A stretch of DNA of 9,698 nt from Pseudomonadota bacterium (GTDB taxonomy: Bacteria; Pseudomonadota; Alphaproteobacteria; Rhizobiales; Xanthobacteraceae), in contig JAEWFG010000389.1 of the NCBI GenBank assembly GCA_023388935.1, forward strand, positions 1 to 9,698, written 5' to 3'. Under the pieces are notes generated by a model. It made no database searches. It was not told where the DNA came from and saw only the letters and a program-made list of their open reading frames with translations. The translations under genes and the position numbers were made by a program. This document shows positions 1-7,387 of the stretch, one piece after another. The stretch's first letter is position 1. The number at the start of each line of letters is the position of its first letter.

Positions 1-137
1 TGGGCCTGCCCTGCCCCAACATCTTTGCCGGCGAGCACGCGTTCCACTCGCGCCTCGAATGGGTCAGCCGGCAGGACATGGAAAAGGCCGTGCAGACCAT
101 CGTGCATCTCGCGATGATCTGGGAGGAAAAGGCGTAA
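1..137 (+). CDS. pepT: Peptidase T (tripeptide aminopeptidase), C-terminal end only
   Basis: The reading frame is open from base 3 to the TAA at 135-137 and encodes 44 residues. The visible tail contains PNIFAGEHAFHSRLEWV followed by QDMEKAVQTIVHLA. This matches the conserved end of peptidase T, an M20-family cytosolic zinc aminopeptidase that removes the N-terminal residue from tripeptides; in that family the His in the (G/E)xHxFHSRxEW stretch lies close to the metal site. The start and most of the catalytic domain lie upstream of the window, so completeness cannot be judged. It is separated from the metal-export operon by about 250 bases and probably belongs to a different transcription unit. 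The family call is from motif memory; another M20 peptidase is possible but less likely. Confidence 0.8.
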   Translation, partial: GLPCPNIFAGEHAFHSRLEWVSRQDMEKAVQTIVHLAMIWEEKA

Positions 138-181
138 GCCGCTTTGTAACATCAAGCGCGAAATAAATTCCCGGCGTCGTC

Positions 182-206
182 GGAACGATCCGACGCGCGG
201 CGCATT
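182..206 (+). promoter_or_regulatory. Possible EcfG/RpoE2-type general stress promoter
   Basis: GGAAC lies at 182-186, and after 18 bases there is TT at 205-206, within CATT at 203-206. This fits the alphaproteobacterial extracytoplasmic sigma factor EcfG/RpoE2 pattern, GGAAC, 18-19 bases, TT. The CATT differs by one base from the common CGTT form. Transcription would start near 212-216 and run either into the hairpin at 244-280, giving a small RNA of about 70 bases, or on into the metal operon. GGAAC also forms part of a small palindrome (CGTCGGA at 178-184 and TCCGACG at 189-195), so the match could be coincidental. Confidence 0.35.
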
Positions 207-243
207 AGCGATCCAAGTCCCAAGAATAGAGATTGTGAGCACA

Positions 244-283
244 AAAGGCCTCAGCCGGTCAGCCCCGGGCTGGGGCCTTTCCG
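244..283 (+). terminator. Hairpin with short T run: intrinsic terminator or 3' end of a small RNA
   Basis: AAAGGCCTCAGCC (244-256) pairs with GGCTGGGGCCTTT (268-280) over 13 positions with one G-U wobble and an 11-base loop. The 3' arm ends in TTT followed by CCG, so the T tract is weak. It lies about 105 bases after the peptidase T stop codon and about 110 bases before the start of the small His/Cys-rich protein. It could end pepT transcripts or a short RNA started at the GGAAC-type promoter near 182. An upstream in-frame GTG at 235 would place coding sequence across this hairpin, which argues against that GTG as the start of the next gene. Confidence 0.5.
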
Positions 284-340
284 TGTCTGGCCAGTGCGAC
301 ATCGAGTTGCGCACACGAAACAATGTTGCATGTCGACACT

Positions 341-378
341 GTTCCTACCGCCATGCTACCGCATGGCGGACAGGGAAC
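341..378 (+). promoter_or_regulatory. Strong inverted repeat in the leader of the metal operon
   Basis: CCGCCATGC (348-356) pairs perfectly with GCATGGCGG (361-369) around the four-base loop TACC. The stem extends outward after a small internal loop by GTTCC (341-345) with GGAAC (374-378). The structure ends 12 bases before the GTG at 391. It could be an operator for a dimeric regulator or an RNA hairpin affecting translation or readthrough. No T run follows, so it is not a typical terminator. I do not recognise a specific regulator's consensus in it. Confidence 0.45.
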
Positions 379-390
379 CTGAGTGACCTC

Positions 391-756
391 GTGATTTCGA
401 TCCGCCGACCTTACAGCTTTAGCCGCCTGCGCAACTGGCGCGGGCTCGTGGCCGTGTTGGTGGCGACCATGTACCTGCTATCGGGCGTGCTCCATGGCGC
501 GCACGACATCGATGTCACCAGCCCTTCCGACGGCTCGGAGATCGCCTCGATCCTCGACGACGGTTCCGCCGGCCACGGCGATCACAAGGTCCTCGCCGGC
601 CATCACTGCCACGGCTGCTTCTCGGTCGCTGTCGCGCAGCCTCTGCAAGCGAGCATCGGAACCGAGCTGGTCGACGCCACACCCGTGCCGCATCATCCGA
701 TGCTGAGCGGAATTGCGCCGGATACGGATTCCCCGCCTCCCAAACACCTGGCCTGA
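391..756 (+). CDS. Small membrane-anchored His/Cys-rich protein, unknown function (metal operon leader gene)
   Basis: With GTG at 391 this encodes 121 residues. A basic N-terminus (RRPYSFSRLRNWR) precedes one hydrophobic segment at about residues 18-34, so the rest is predicted to be periplasmic. The exported part carries His35, His38, His62, His65, a compact HHCHGC cluster (residues 71-76), a His-His pair at 101-102 and a PPPKHLA end. The His/Cys pattern and its place directly before a CzcCBA operon suggest periplasmic metal binding, similar in style to small CopL or DUF2946-like proteins, but I do not recognise the family. The same frame is open back to a GTG at 235, but that start would run through two hairpins and give a non-signal-like N-terminus, so 391 is preferred. 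The ribosome site is weak (GGGA at 373-376). It lies 55 bases before the CzcC-type gene. Confidence 0.6.
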   Translation: MISIRRPYSFSRLRNWRGLVAVLVATMYLLSGVLHGAHDIDVTSPSDGSEIASILDDGSAGHGDHKVLAGHHCHGCFSVAVAQPLQASIGTELVDATPVPHHPMLSGIAPDTDSPPPKHLA

Positions 757-811
757 ACGGATCAGCCGGGCGCTGCGCGCGCCCATCGATTCTCCTTCAC
801 AGGTCCTATTC

Positions 812-2083
812 ATGTTTTGCAGGCGAACGGCCGCGCGCATGGCGTGCGCGATGGCCTTTCTCATCAGCCCATTCCTGGTGCTGCCTTCCGACGCCCAGAC
901 CCTGTCCATGCGCGCGGCGCTCTCGCGCGCGCTCGCCGCAAGCCCGCGCCTCACGGCGGCCGAGCGCGACGTCGGCATCGCGACGGGCCAGCGCCTCCAG
1001 GCCGGCGCGCTTCTCAATCCGGAACTGTCCTACGAACAGGACAATTCGTTCGGCTCCGGCATCTATCGCGGCACAAAATCAGCCGAGACCACGCTCCAGA
1101 TCAGCCAGGCCTTTGAGCTGTTCGGCAAGCGCGACGCGCGGATCGCCGCAGGCGCAGCCGGCGTCGAGGTCGCCGCGATCCAGCGCAAGGCCGTCAGGTT
1201 AGAGGTGTTGTCGGAGACCGCGATCGCCTTTCTTAGCGTGCTGGGCGCGCAGCGGCGGATCCAGATTCTCGACGAGCAGATCGCCGCGATCGACCGGCTG
1301 ACGCCGCTTTTGCGACGCCGCGTCGAGGCCGGCGCTTCCTCGCCGGCGGAAACCGGCCGCGCCGAAGTCGCCTCCGCCCTGGTGAAAGCCGACCGCGAGC
1401 GCTTCAAAGCGACGCTGGCGAGCGCCCGGCGCGAACTCGCGGTGTTGATGGGCGACACCGCGCCAAAATTCTCCGAGGTCTCCGGCCGGCTCGACACGGG
1501 AAGGCCACCTACCTTCCAGTCGGTGGTCGCCGCCATCGATGCCAATCCACAGCTGGTGCGCTGGACGGCGGTTTATGCGCAGCGGAACGCCGAGCTGCTC
1601 ATGGCTCGGCTCAGGCCTTATCCGGACGTGCGGATCGCGGCCGGCTGGCGCCATTTCAACGAGACCAATGACGATGCGGTGCGCCTCACCGTCTCGGTGC
1701 CGATTCCGGTGTTCGACCAGAACCAGGGCAACATCCTTTCGGCGCAGGAGAGCCTCGCCAAGACCAAGGCCGAGCGGGAGGCCAATCGCAATACGCTGAT
1801 CGTGGTTGCCGGCCGCGCCTATGATTCGCTCCAGGGCTCGCTGCGCGAGCTTGCGGTGCTCCGCGAAACCGCGATCCCGAAGGCGACCGAAGCGGCGGAA
1901 GCGATCTCGCAGGGCTACGGCCAGGGCCGCTTCACCCTGCTTGAAGTGCTCGACGCCCAGGCGAGCGTTGCCCAGGCGCGGCTGCGCGAGCAGGAGGCGC
2001 TGCAGAATTTCCACACCGGCGTCGCGACCATCGAAGGCCTCGTCGGCAATCCTTTTGCGCTGGCCCGGGAGAGCGCACGATGA
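812..2083 (+). CDS. czcC: CzcC-type outer-membrane factor (TolC/OEP family) of a heavy-metal efflux system
   Basis: Encodes 423 residues, close to the roughly 420 usual for CzcC. This trimeric outer-membrane channel would let the RND pump discharge metal ions outside the cell. The ATG at 812 is chosen because it is followed by a clear signal peptide: an Arg-rich start, a hydrophobic core at about residues 11-25 and a likely cleavage after Ser-Asp-Ala28. An AGG lies 8 bases upstream of this ATG. The longer in-frame start at 713 would overlap the preceding gene and bury the signal. CzcC-like landmarks are NPELSYEQDN (69-78), FELFGKRDARIAAG (from 101), PVFDQNQGNI (from 299) and FTLLEVLDAQ (374-383), consistent with two OEP repeats. 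There is no lipobox cysteine at the predicted cleavage site. Its stop codon overlaps the adaptor gene's start codon. Confidence 0.88.
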   Translation: MFCRRTAARMACAMAFLISPFLVLPSDAQTLSMRAALSRALAASPRLTAAERDVGIATGQRLQAGALLNPELSYEQDNSFGSGIYRGTKSAETTLQISQAFELFGKRDARIAAGAAGVEVAAIQRKAVRLEVLSETAIAFLSVLGAQRRIQILDEQIAAIDRLTPLLRRRVEAGASSPAETGRAEVASALVKADRERFKATLASARRELAVLMGDTAPKFSEVSGRLDTGRPPTFQSVVAAIDANPQLVRWTAVYAQRNAELLMARLRPYPDVRIAAGWRHFNETNDDAVRLTVSVPIPVFDQNQGNILSAQESLAKTKAEREANRNTLIVVAGRAYDSLQGSLRELAVLRETAIPKATEAAEAISQGYGQGRFTLLEVLDAQASVAQARLREQEALQNFHTGVATIEGLVGNPFALARESAR

Positions 2084-3057
2084 AGACGTCCTCCACCATT
2101 CTCGTCGCCATCGTCGCCGTCGCGCTGGGCGCCTGGGGTTATTCCCTGTTCGCGCCGGCCAGGGTCGCACCGACCGAACATGCCGCGGACAGGAAGCAGG
2201 AGAAGCCGAACGACCGTGTCGAGCAGGATGAGCATGGCGCCGACCGCATCCGTATCTCCGACGTCAAGCTTGCGGCTGCCGGCGTGACGCTGGCGGAGGC
2301 CGCGAGCGCCACGCTGACCGACACGCTCGCCTTCAACGGTATCTTGCGCGCCAACCAGGAAGCCGTCGTGCAGGTGACGCCGCGCTTTCCGGGCATTGCC
2401 AAGTCGATCCAGAAGCGCATCGGCGACAAGGTCGCCAAGGACGATTTGCTGGTCACGATCGAGAGCAACCAGAGCCTCACCGTCTATGAGCTCAAGGCGC
2501 CGATCGCGGGCACCATCATCGAGCGGCAGATCTCGCTCGGCGAATATGCCTCCGAACAGAAACCGGCCTTCGTCGTCGCCGACCTCTCGACCATCTGGGT
2601 CGATCTGTCGATCTACCGGCAGGACCTCCGGCGCGTTCGCCTCAACGACGAAGTCCTGATCGATCCCGACGACGGCCGCGGCGAGATCAAGGGCACGATC
2701 TCCTACATGGCGCCGATCGGAAGCAGCGAGACCCAGACCGCGCTTGCGCGCGTGCTGCTGCAAAATCCCGACGGCCGGCTCCGGCCCGGGCTGTTCGCCA
2801 CGGCGCGGTTGATCCTCGCCGCCCGCAACGTCGCGGTCGCCGTGCGCCGAAGTGCGATCCAGATGCTTGAGAACAGGACCATCGTGTTCGTTCGCGAGGA
2901 CGGCGACAAGATCGAGGCGCGGCCGGTGGAAACAGGCGATTCCGATCCGCGCTTCGTGGAGATCCGCGCAGGGCTCTCGGCCGGCGAGCACTATGTCGCC
3001 GAGAACAGCTTCGTCGTGAAGGCTGAGATGGGCAAGGGAGACGCCGGTCATGATTGA
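2080..3057 (+). CDS. czcB: CzcB-type periplasmic adaptor (membrane fusion protein) without coiled-coil hairpin
   Basis: Encodes 325 residues with an uncleaved-looking N-terminal anchor (about residues 7-24) and an acidic/basic linker. Next comes a barrel-sandwich (lipoyl-like) domain at about 95-165 and beta-barrel and membrane-proximal parts to the C-terminus. It would link the inner-membrane pump to the outer-membrane channel. The two lipoyl halves, ending DDLLVTIES (to 129) and resuming at YELKAPIAG (136-144), are joined by only about six residues. CzcB and CusB carry a long alpha-helical hairpin here, which explains the short length. The sequence is continuous with no frameshift, and related short adaptors exist, so this looks like a real subtype rather than damage. 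The start overlaps the czcC stop as ATGA with GGGAGAG 6 bases upstream, implying translational coupling. It overlaps the pump gene by 8 bases. Confidence 0.85.
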   Translation: MKTSSTILVAIVAVALGAWGYSLFAPARVAPTEHAADRKQEKPNDRVEQDEHGADRIRISDVKLAAAGVTLAEAASATLTDTLAFNGILRANQEAVVQVTPRFPGIAKSIQKRIGDKVAKDDLLVTIESNQSLTVYELKAPIAGTIIERQISLGEYASEQKPAFVVADLSTIWVDLSIYRQDLRRVRLNDEVLIDPDDGRGEIKGTISYMAPIGSSETQTALARVLLQNPDGRLRPGLFATARLILAARNVAVAVRRSAIQMLENRTIVFVREDGDKIEARPVETGDSDPRFVEIRAGLSAGEHYVAENSFVVKAEMGKGDAGHD

Positions 3058-6000
3058 CGCGCTCCTCGCCTTCTCGGTTCGCCAGCGCTGGCTGGTGGTG
3101 GTGCTCGCACTCGCGGCCGGCGCCTTCGGCGCCTGGAATTTCACGCGTCTGCCGATCGACGCGGTGCCCGACGTCACCAACGTGCAGGTCCAGATCAACA
3201 CGCGCGCGCCCGGCCTGTCGCCGCTGGAAGCCGAGCAGCGCATCACCTTCCCGATCGAGACCGCGATGGGAGGCCTGCCGAAGCTCGATTACACCCGCTC
3301 GATCTCGCGCTACGGACTGAGCCAGATCACCGTCGTGTTCCAGGACGGCACCGACATCTATTTTGCACGCCAGCTCGTCAACGAACGCATCCAGCAGGCC
3401 CGCGACCAGTTGCCGGCCGGCGTCGAGGTCGCGATGGGGCCGATCTCGACCGGGCTCGGCGAGATCTATGTCTACTCCGTCGAAGCCGAGGCCGGTGCGA
3501 AGTCGCCGACCGGCGCCGAATTCACCCCGACGGAGCTGCGCACCATTCAGGACTGGATCATCAAGCCGCAACTGCGCACCATCCCCGGCGTGATCGAGGT
3601 CAACTCGATCGGCGGATATGAGCGGCAATTCCATGTGCTGCCGATCCCCGGACGGCTGATGGCCTATCGTCTCGGTTTCCGCGACATCATGACGGCGCTG
3701 GCCGTCAACAATGCCAATGTCGGCGCCGGCTATATCGAGCGCAACGGCGAGCAATATCTCGTGCGCGCCCCCGGCCAGGTCGCCGATATCGAGGACATCC
3801 GCGACATCGTGATCGGGTCGCGCGGCGGCGTCCCGGTGCGCATCCGCGATGTCGCCGAGGTCCAGGAGGGCCAGGACCTGCGCACCGGTGCGGCGACGGC
3901 GAACGGAAGCGAGACCGTGCTCGGTACCGCCATGCTGCTGATCGGCGAGAACAGCCGATCCGTGGCCCAGCGCGTGGGGGCAAGGCTCAAGGAGATCGCG
4001 AAATCGCTGCCTGATGGCGTCATCGCGCGCGTAGTCTACGACCGCACCCATCTGGTGGAGGCAACCATTCGGACCGTCGAGAAGAACCTCGTCGAGGGCG
4101 CGGCGCTGGTGATCGCGGTGCTGTTCCTGATCCTCGGCAACATCCGCGCAGCGCTGATCACCGCCTGCGTCATTCCCCTCTCCATGCTGTTCACGATCAC
4201 TGGCATGGTCGAGAGCAGGGTCAGCGCCAATCTGATGAGCCTCGGCGCGATCGATTTCGGCATCATCGTCGACGGCGCGGTCATCATCGTCGAGAACTGC
4301 CTGCGGCTGCTCGCCGCCGAGCAGCACCGCCGCGGACGTCTGCTGTCGCTGGAAGAGCGGCTCGAGACCATCCGTGCCGGAAGCAGCGAGGTGATCAAGC
4401 CGAGCCTATTCGGCACGCTGATCATTGCCGTCGTCTATCTGCCGGTCCTTACCCTGACCGGAACCGAGGGCAAGATGTTCACGCCGATGGCACTCACCGT
4501 GCTGATGGCGCTCGCAGGCGCGACGCTGCTGTCGGTCACCTTCGTTCCGGCCGCAATCGCGATCTTCGTCACCGGCACGGTCTCGGAAAAGGAGAACATT
4601 TTCATGCGGGCGGCCAGGCGGTTCTATGTGCCGCTGCTCGACCGCGCCATCCGATATCGCCGCAGCGTCGCGTTCGGTGCCGTGCTGATCGTTGCCGGCA
4701 GCCTGTTTGCCGCGACCCGCATGGGAGGCGAATTCATTCCAAGCCTCGACGAAGGCGACATCACCATCGAGTCCATCCGCATTCCCGGTACCAGCCTGAC
4801 CCAGAGCGTCGACATGCAGCTCCGCCTGGAGAAGGCGGTGAAGCAAGTGCCGGAAGTGGCGACCATCTTCTCCAAGATCGGCACCGCCGAGATCGCCAAC
4901 GACCCGATGCCGCCGAACGCCGCCGACACCTACGTCACGCTCAAACCGCGCGACCAATGGCCCGATCCCGCCAAGCCGAAGGACGAGGTGGTCGCCGAGC
5001 TCGAGCGCGCCGCCAACACCCTTCCCGGCACGGCCTATGGCATGACCCAGCCGATCCAGATGCGCTTCAACGAGCTCATCGCCGGCATCCGCAGCGACGT
5101 CGGCGTCAAGATCTTTGGCGACGATCTCGACGTGCTCGCGGGCATCGCCCAGCAGGTGCACGGCGTGGTCCGCAGCATCGAGGGTGCGGCGGACGTGAAG
5201 ACCGAGCAGATCGCGGGCCTGCCGATCCTCACCGTCAAGCTCGACCGGCAGGCGCTGTCGCGTTACGGCCTCAGCCTCAGCGAGGTGCAAAACCTCGTCG
5301 AGATCGCGATCGGCGGCAAGCCGGTCGGAAAGCTGTTCGAGGGTGACCGCCGCTTCGATATCGTGGTGCGCCTGCCCGAAAGCCTGCGGGCCGATCCGGA
5401 TGCGATCAAGTCGCTGCCGATCCCGCTGCCGCCGGGGGAGGATGTGGCGGCCGTCACGAAGACCGCGTGGCCGGGTGCGTCGGGCACGACGTTGCGCTAC
5501 GTGCCCCTGTCCTCCGTTGCGGCAATCGAGATCGCGCCCGGCCCCAACCAGATCAGCCGGGAGAACGGCAAACGGCGCGTGGTGGTGATGGCCAATGTCA
5601 GGGGGCGCGACCTTCGCTCCTTCGTCGCCGAGGCCCAGGAGGCCGTCTCAGAGAAGGTCAGGCTGCCGCCGGGCTACTGGATCGGCTGGGGCGGTCAGTT
5701 CGAGCAGCTGGTCTTGGCGACCAAGCGGCTGACCATCGTCGTGCCGGTGGCTCTGCTGCTGGTGTTCCTGCTGCTGTTCATGGGCATGGGGTCGGCGGCG
5801 GATGCGGCTCTCGTGTTCTCCGGCGTGCCGCTGGCATTGACAGGCGGCGTCGCCGCGCTCTTGCTGCGCGGCATCCCGCTGTCGATCAGCGCGGGCGTCG
5901 GCTTCATCGCGCTGTCGGGCGTGGCCGTACTCAACGGGCTCGTCATCATCGCCTTCATCGAGCGGCTGCGCAGCGAGGGGCGATCCGTTGCCGACGCGGT

Positions 6001-6262
6001 GCGCGAAGGCGCACTGACGCGGCTGCGCCCGGTGCTGATGACAGCACTGGTTGCCTCCCTCGGCTTCGTGCCGATGGCACTCGCCACCCGCGCCGGTGCC
6101 GAGGTGCAGCGACCGCTCGCGACCGTGGTGATCGGCGGCATCATCTCCTCCACCGTGCTGACTCTGTTGGTGCTGCCGGCGCTCTACGTGCTGTTCCGTC
6201 GTGACGCGGTGAGCAAAACGCCTACAATGGCGCCTGATTTGGCGGCTTCCGGGGAGCGCTAG
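3050..6262 (+). CDS. czcA: CzcA-type HME-RND heavy-metal/proton antiporter
   Basis: Encodes 1070 residues, matching the length of CzcA-type pumps (about 1060). It is the inner-membrane trimer that uses the proton gradient to drive metal out through the adaptor and outer-membrane channel. Transmembrane helix 1 is at about 14-30, with the usual RND pattern of two large periplasmic regions and helix clusters at about 340-550 and 870-1050. DFGIIVDGAVIIVEN occupies residues 402-416, so Asp402, Asp408 and Glu415 fall at the same numbers as the proton-relay residues known in CzcA. This motif marks the divalent-cation groups (Zn/Co/Cd or Co/Ni) rather than the Cu/Ag CusA group. The stretch with GTAEIANDPMPPNAADTYV near residue 620 also fits Czc/Cnr pumps. 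AAGGGAG at 3034-3040 lies about 9 bases before the ATG. The exact metal cannot be read from sequence alone. Confidence 0.95.
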   Translation: MIDALLAFSVRQRWLVVVLALAAGAFGAWNFTRLPIDAVPDVTNVQVQINTRAPGLSPLEAEQRITFPIETAMGGLPKLDYTRSISRYGLSQITVVFQDGTDIYFARQLVNERIQQARDQLPAGVEVAMGPISTGLGEIYVYSVEAEAGAKSPTGAEFTPTELRTIQDWIIKPQLRTIPGVIEVNSIGGYERQFHVLPIPGRLMAYRLGFRDIMTALAVNNANVGAGYIERNGEQYLVRAPGQVADIEDIRDIVIGSRGGVPVRIRDVAEVQEGQDLRTGAATANGSETVLGTAMLLIGENSRSVAQRVGARLKEIAKSLPDGVIARVVYDRTHLVEATIRTVEKNLVEGAALVIAVLFLILGNIRAALITACVIPLSMLFTITGMVESRVSANLMSLGAIDFGIIVDGAVIIVENCLRLLAAEQHRRGRLLSLEERLETIRAGSSEVIKPSLFGTLIIAVVYLPVLTLTGTEGKMFTPMALTVLMALAGATLLSVTFVPAAIAIFVTGTVSEKENIFMRAARRFYVPLLDRAIRYRRSVAFGAVLIVAGSLFAATRMGGEFIPSLDEGDITIESIRIPGTSLTQSVDMQLRLEKAVKQVPEVATIFSKIGTAEIANDPMPPNAADTYVTLKPRDQWPDPAKPKDEVVAELERAANTLPGTAYGMTQPIQMRFNELIAGIRSDVGVKIFGDDLDVLAGIAQQVHGVVRSIEGAADVKTEQIAGLPILTVKLDRQALSRYGLSLSEVQNLVEIAIGGKPVGKLFEGDRRFDIVVRLPESLRADPDAIKSLPIPLPPGEDVAAVTKTAWPGASGTTLRYVPLSSVAAIEIAPGPNQISRENGKRRVVVMANVRGRDLRSFVAEAQEAVSEKVRLPPGYWIGWGGQFEQLVLATKRLTIVVPVALLLVFLLLFMGMGSAADAALVFSGVPLALTGGVAALLLRGIPLSISAGVGFIALSGVAVLNGLVIIAFIERLRSEGRSVADAVREGALTRLRPVLMTALVASLGFVPMALATRAGAEVQRPLATVVIGGIISSTVLTLLVLPALYVLFRRDAVSKTPTMAPDLAASGER

Positions 6263-6264
6263 AC

Positions 6265-7236
6265 GTGGGCAGCCACGACCATCACCACCATGGCCACGGC
6301 GGGCACGACCATGGTCATGACCACGGCCACGCTCATGGCCCTGGCCACGCGCATGTCCATGCGCCCGCCAATTTCGGCACGGCGTTCGCGATCGGCATTG
6401 TGCTCAACACCGCCTTGGTCGTGGCCGAAGCGGTCTATGGCTATATCAGCAACTCCACCGCGCTGCTTGCGGACGCCGGCCATAACCTCGGCGACGTGCT
6501 CGGCCTTGTCGTGGCCTGGGGTGCGTCGATCGCAGCGAGGCGTGCGCCAAGCGGCCGCTTCACCTACGGCCTGCGCGCCTCCACCATCCTGGCGGCGCTC
6601 GCGAATGCGGTGTTCCTGCTGGTCGCGACCGGCGCGATCGGCTGGGAGGCGATCCTGCGCCTGCGCGCGCCTGAGCCGATCGCGGGTGTGACGGTGATGG
6701 TCGTTGCAGGCATCGGCATCCTCATCAACGGTTTCACCGCCATGCTGTTCGCAAGCGGACGCAAGGACGACATCAACATCGAAGGCGCCTACCTGCACAT
6801 GGCAGCCGACGCCGCGGTATCGCTCGGCGTCGTGGTCTCGGCGGCGCTGATCATCTGGACCGGCTGGCTCTGGCTCGATCCTGTCACGAGCCTCATCATC
6901 TGCGCCATCATCCTCTGGAGCACCACCAGCCTGCTCCGCGCCTCAATCGACATGTCGATGGCGGCAGCGCCCAAGGGCACCGACCTCGCCGCGATCAGGG
7001 CGTTCCTGCTGGCGCGGCCGGGCGTGTCCGCGATCCACGATCTGCACGTCTGGCCGATCTCCACCACCGAGACCGCGCTGACGTGCCACCTCGTGATGCC
7101 CACTGGGGCGGTCGATGCGTTCCTGATGGAAACGGCGCAGCTGTTGAAGACGTCGTTCCGCATCGGCCACACCACGCTTCAGGTCGAGACACATCCCGAC
7201 AATGGCTGCGCGCTGGCGCCGGATGATGTGGTGTGA
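6265..7236 (+). CDS. Cation diffusion facilitator (CzcD/ZitB-type) with His-rich N-terminus
   Basis: Encodes 323 residues, typical for the family, starting at GTG 6265 with GGGGAG 8 bases upstream and only 2 bases after the pump gene's stop. The first 35 residues contain 15 histidines, a likely cytoplasmic metal-loading or buffering segment. Six membrane segments follow. The transport site appears as HNLGD in helix 2 (His73, Asp77) and HMAAD in helix 5 (His178, Asp182), the two-His two-Asp arrangement usual for zinc transporters. A C-terminal cytosolic domain from about 235 contains HDLHVW (258-263), which is characteristic of CzcD/ZitB. It would export divalent cations from cytoplasm to periplasm in exchange for protons, feeding the RND complex. 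DmeF-type cobalt/nickel specificity is an alternative that cannot be excluded. Confidence 0.93.
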   Translation: MGSHDHHHHGHGGHDHGHDHGHAHGPGHAHVHAPANFGTAFAIGIVLNTALVVAEAVYGYISNSTALLADAGHNLGDVLGLVVAWGASIAARRAPSGRFTYGLRASTILAALANAVFLLVATGAIGWEAILRLRAPEPIAGVTVMVVAGIGILINGFTAMLFASGRKDDINIEGAYLHMAADAAVSLGVVVSAALIIWTGWLWLDPVTSLIICAIILWSTTSLLRASIDMSMAAAPKGTDLAAIRAFLLARPGVSAIHDLHVWPISTTETALTCHLVMPTGAVDAFLMETAQLLKTSFRIGHTTLQVETHPDNGCALAPDDVV

Positions 7237-7254
7237 GGCATTCTGCCTCCGCAT

Positions 7255-7369
7255 CGTCATTGCGAGGAGCTCGTGACAAAACTGCGCAGCAATTTTGCAC
7301 TGAAGCGACGAAGCAATCCAGCGCGTCCGTGGAGGCAGTCTGGATTGCTTCGCTGCGCTCGCAATGACG
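7255..7369. repeat. Dispersed palindromic repeat (Bradyrhizobium-type) between convergent genes
   Basis: CGTCATTGCGAG (7255-7266) is a perfect inverted match to CTCGCAATGACG (7358-7369). Inside it, CGAAGCAATCCA (7309-7320) is a perfect inverted match to TGGATTGCTTCG (7341-7352), around a 20-base loop. The left arm is longer than the right because of about 30 extra bases (roughly 7271-7301). These bases form their own imperfect palindrome, AAAACTGC (7278-7285) with GCAATTTT (7289-7296). I recognise the core as a high-copy intergenic repeat of Bradyrhizobium and relatives; the copy number here was not checked. It fills nearly all of the gap between the convergent CDF and methyltransferase genes and may also stop transcription from both sides. 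Confidence 0.75.
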
Positions 7370-7387
7370 GCGTGGAGGGAGCAGCGC

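Noticed and set aside
235..390. Upstream extension of the small His/Cys protein to the GTG at 235
   Set aside because: The added 52 residues run through two strong hairpins, have no resemblance to a signal or domain, and would place the membrane segment mid-protein; GTG 391 gives a normal basic-then-hydrophobic N-terminus.
1915..5290. Several long open frames on the - strand opposite the czcC-czcB-czcA genes (up to 546 residues)
   Set aside because: They mirror the strongly GC-biased codons of clearly recognised + strand genes, overlap each other, and give low-complexity Arg/Asp/His-rich proteins without recognisable domains.
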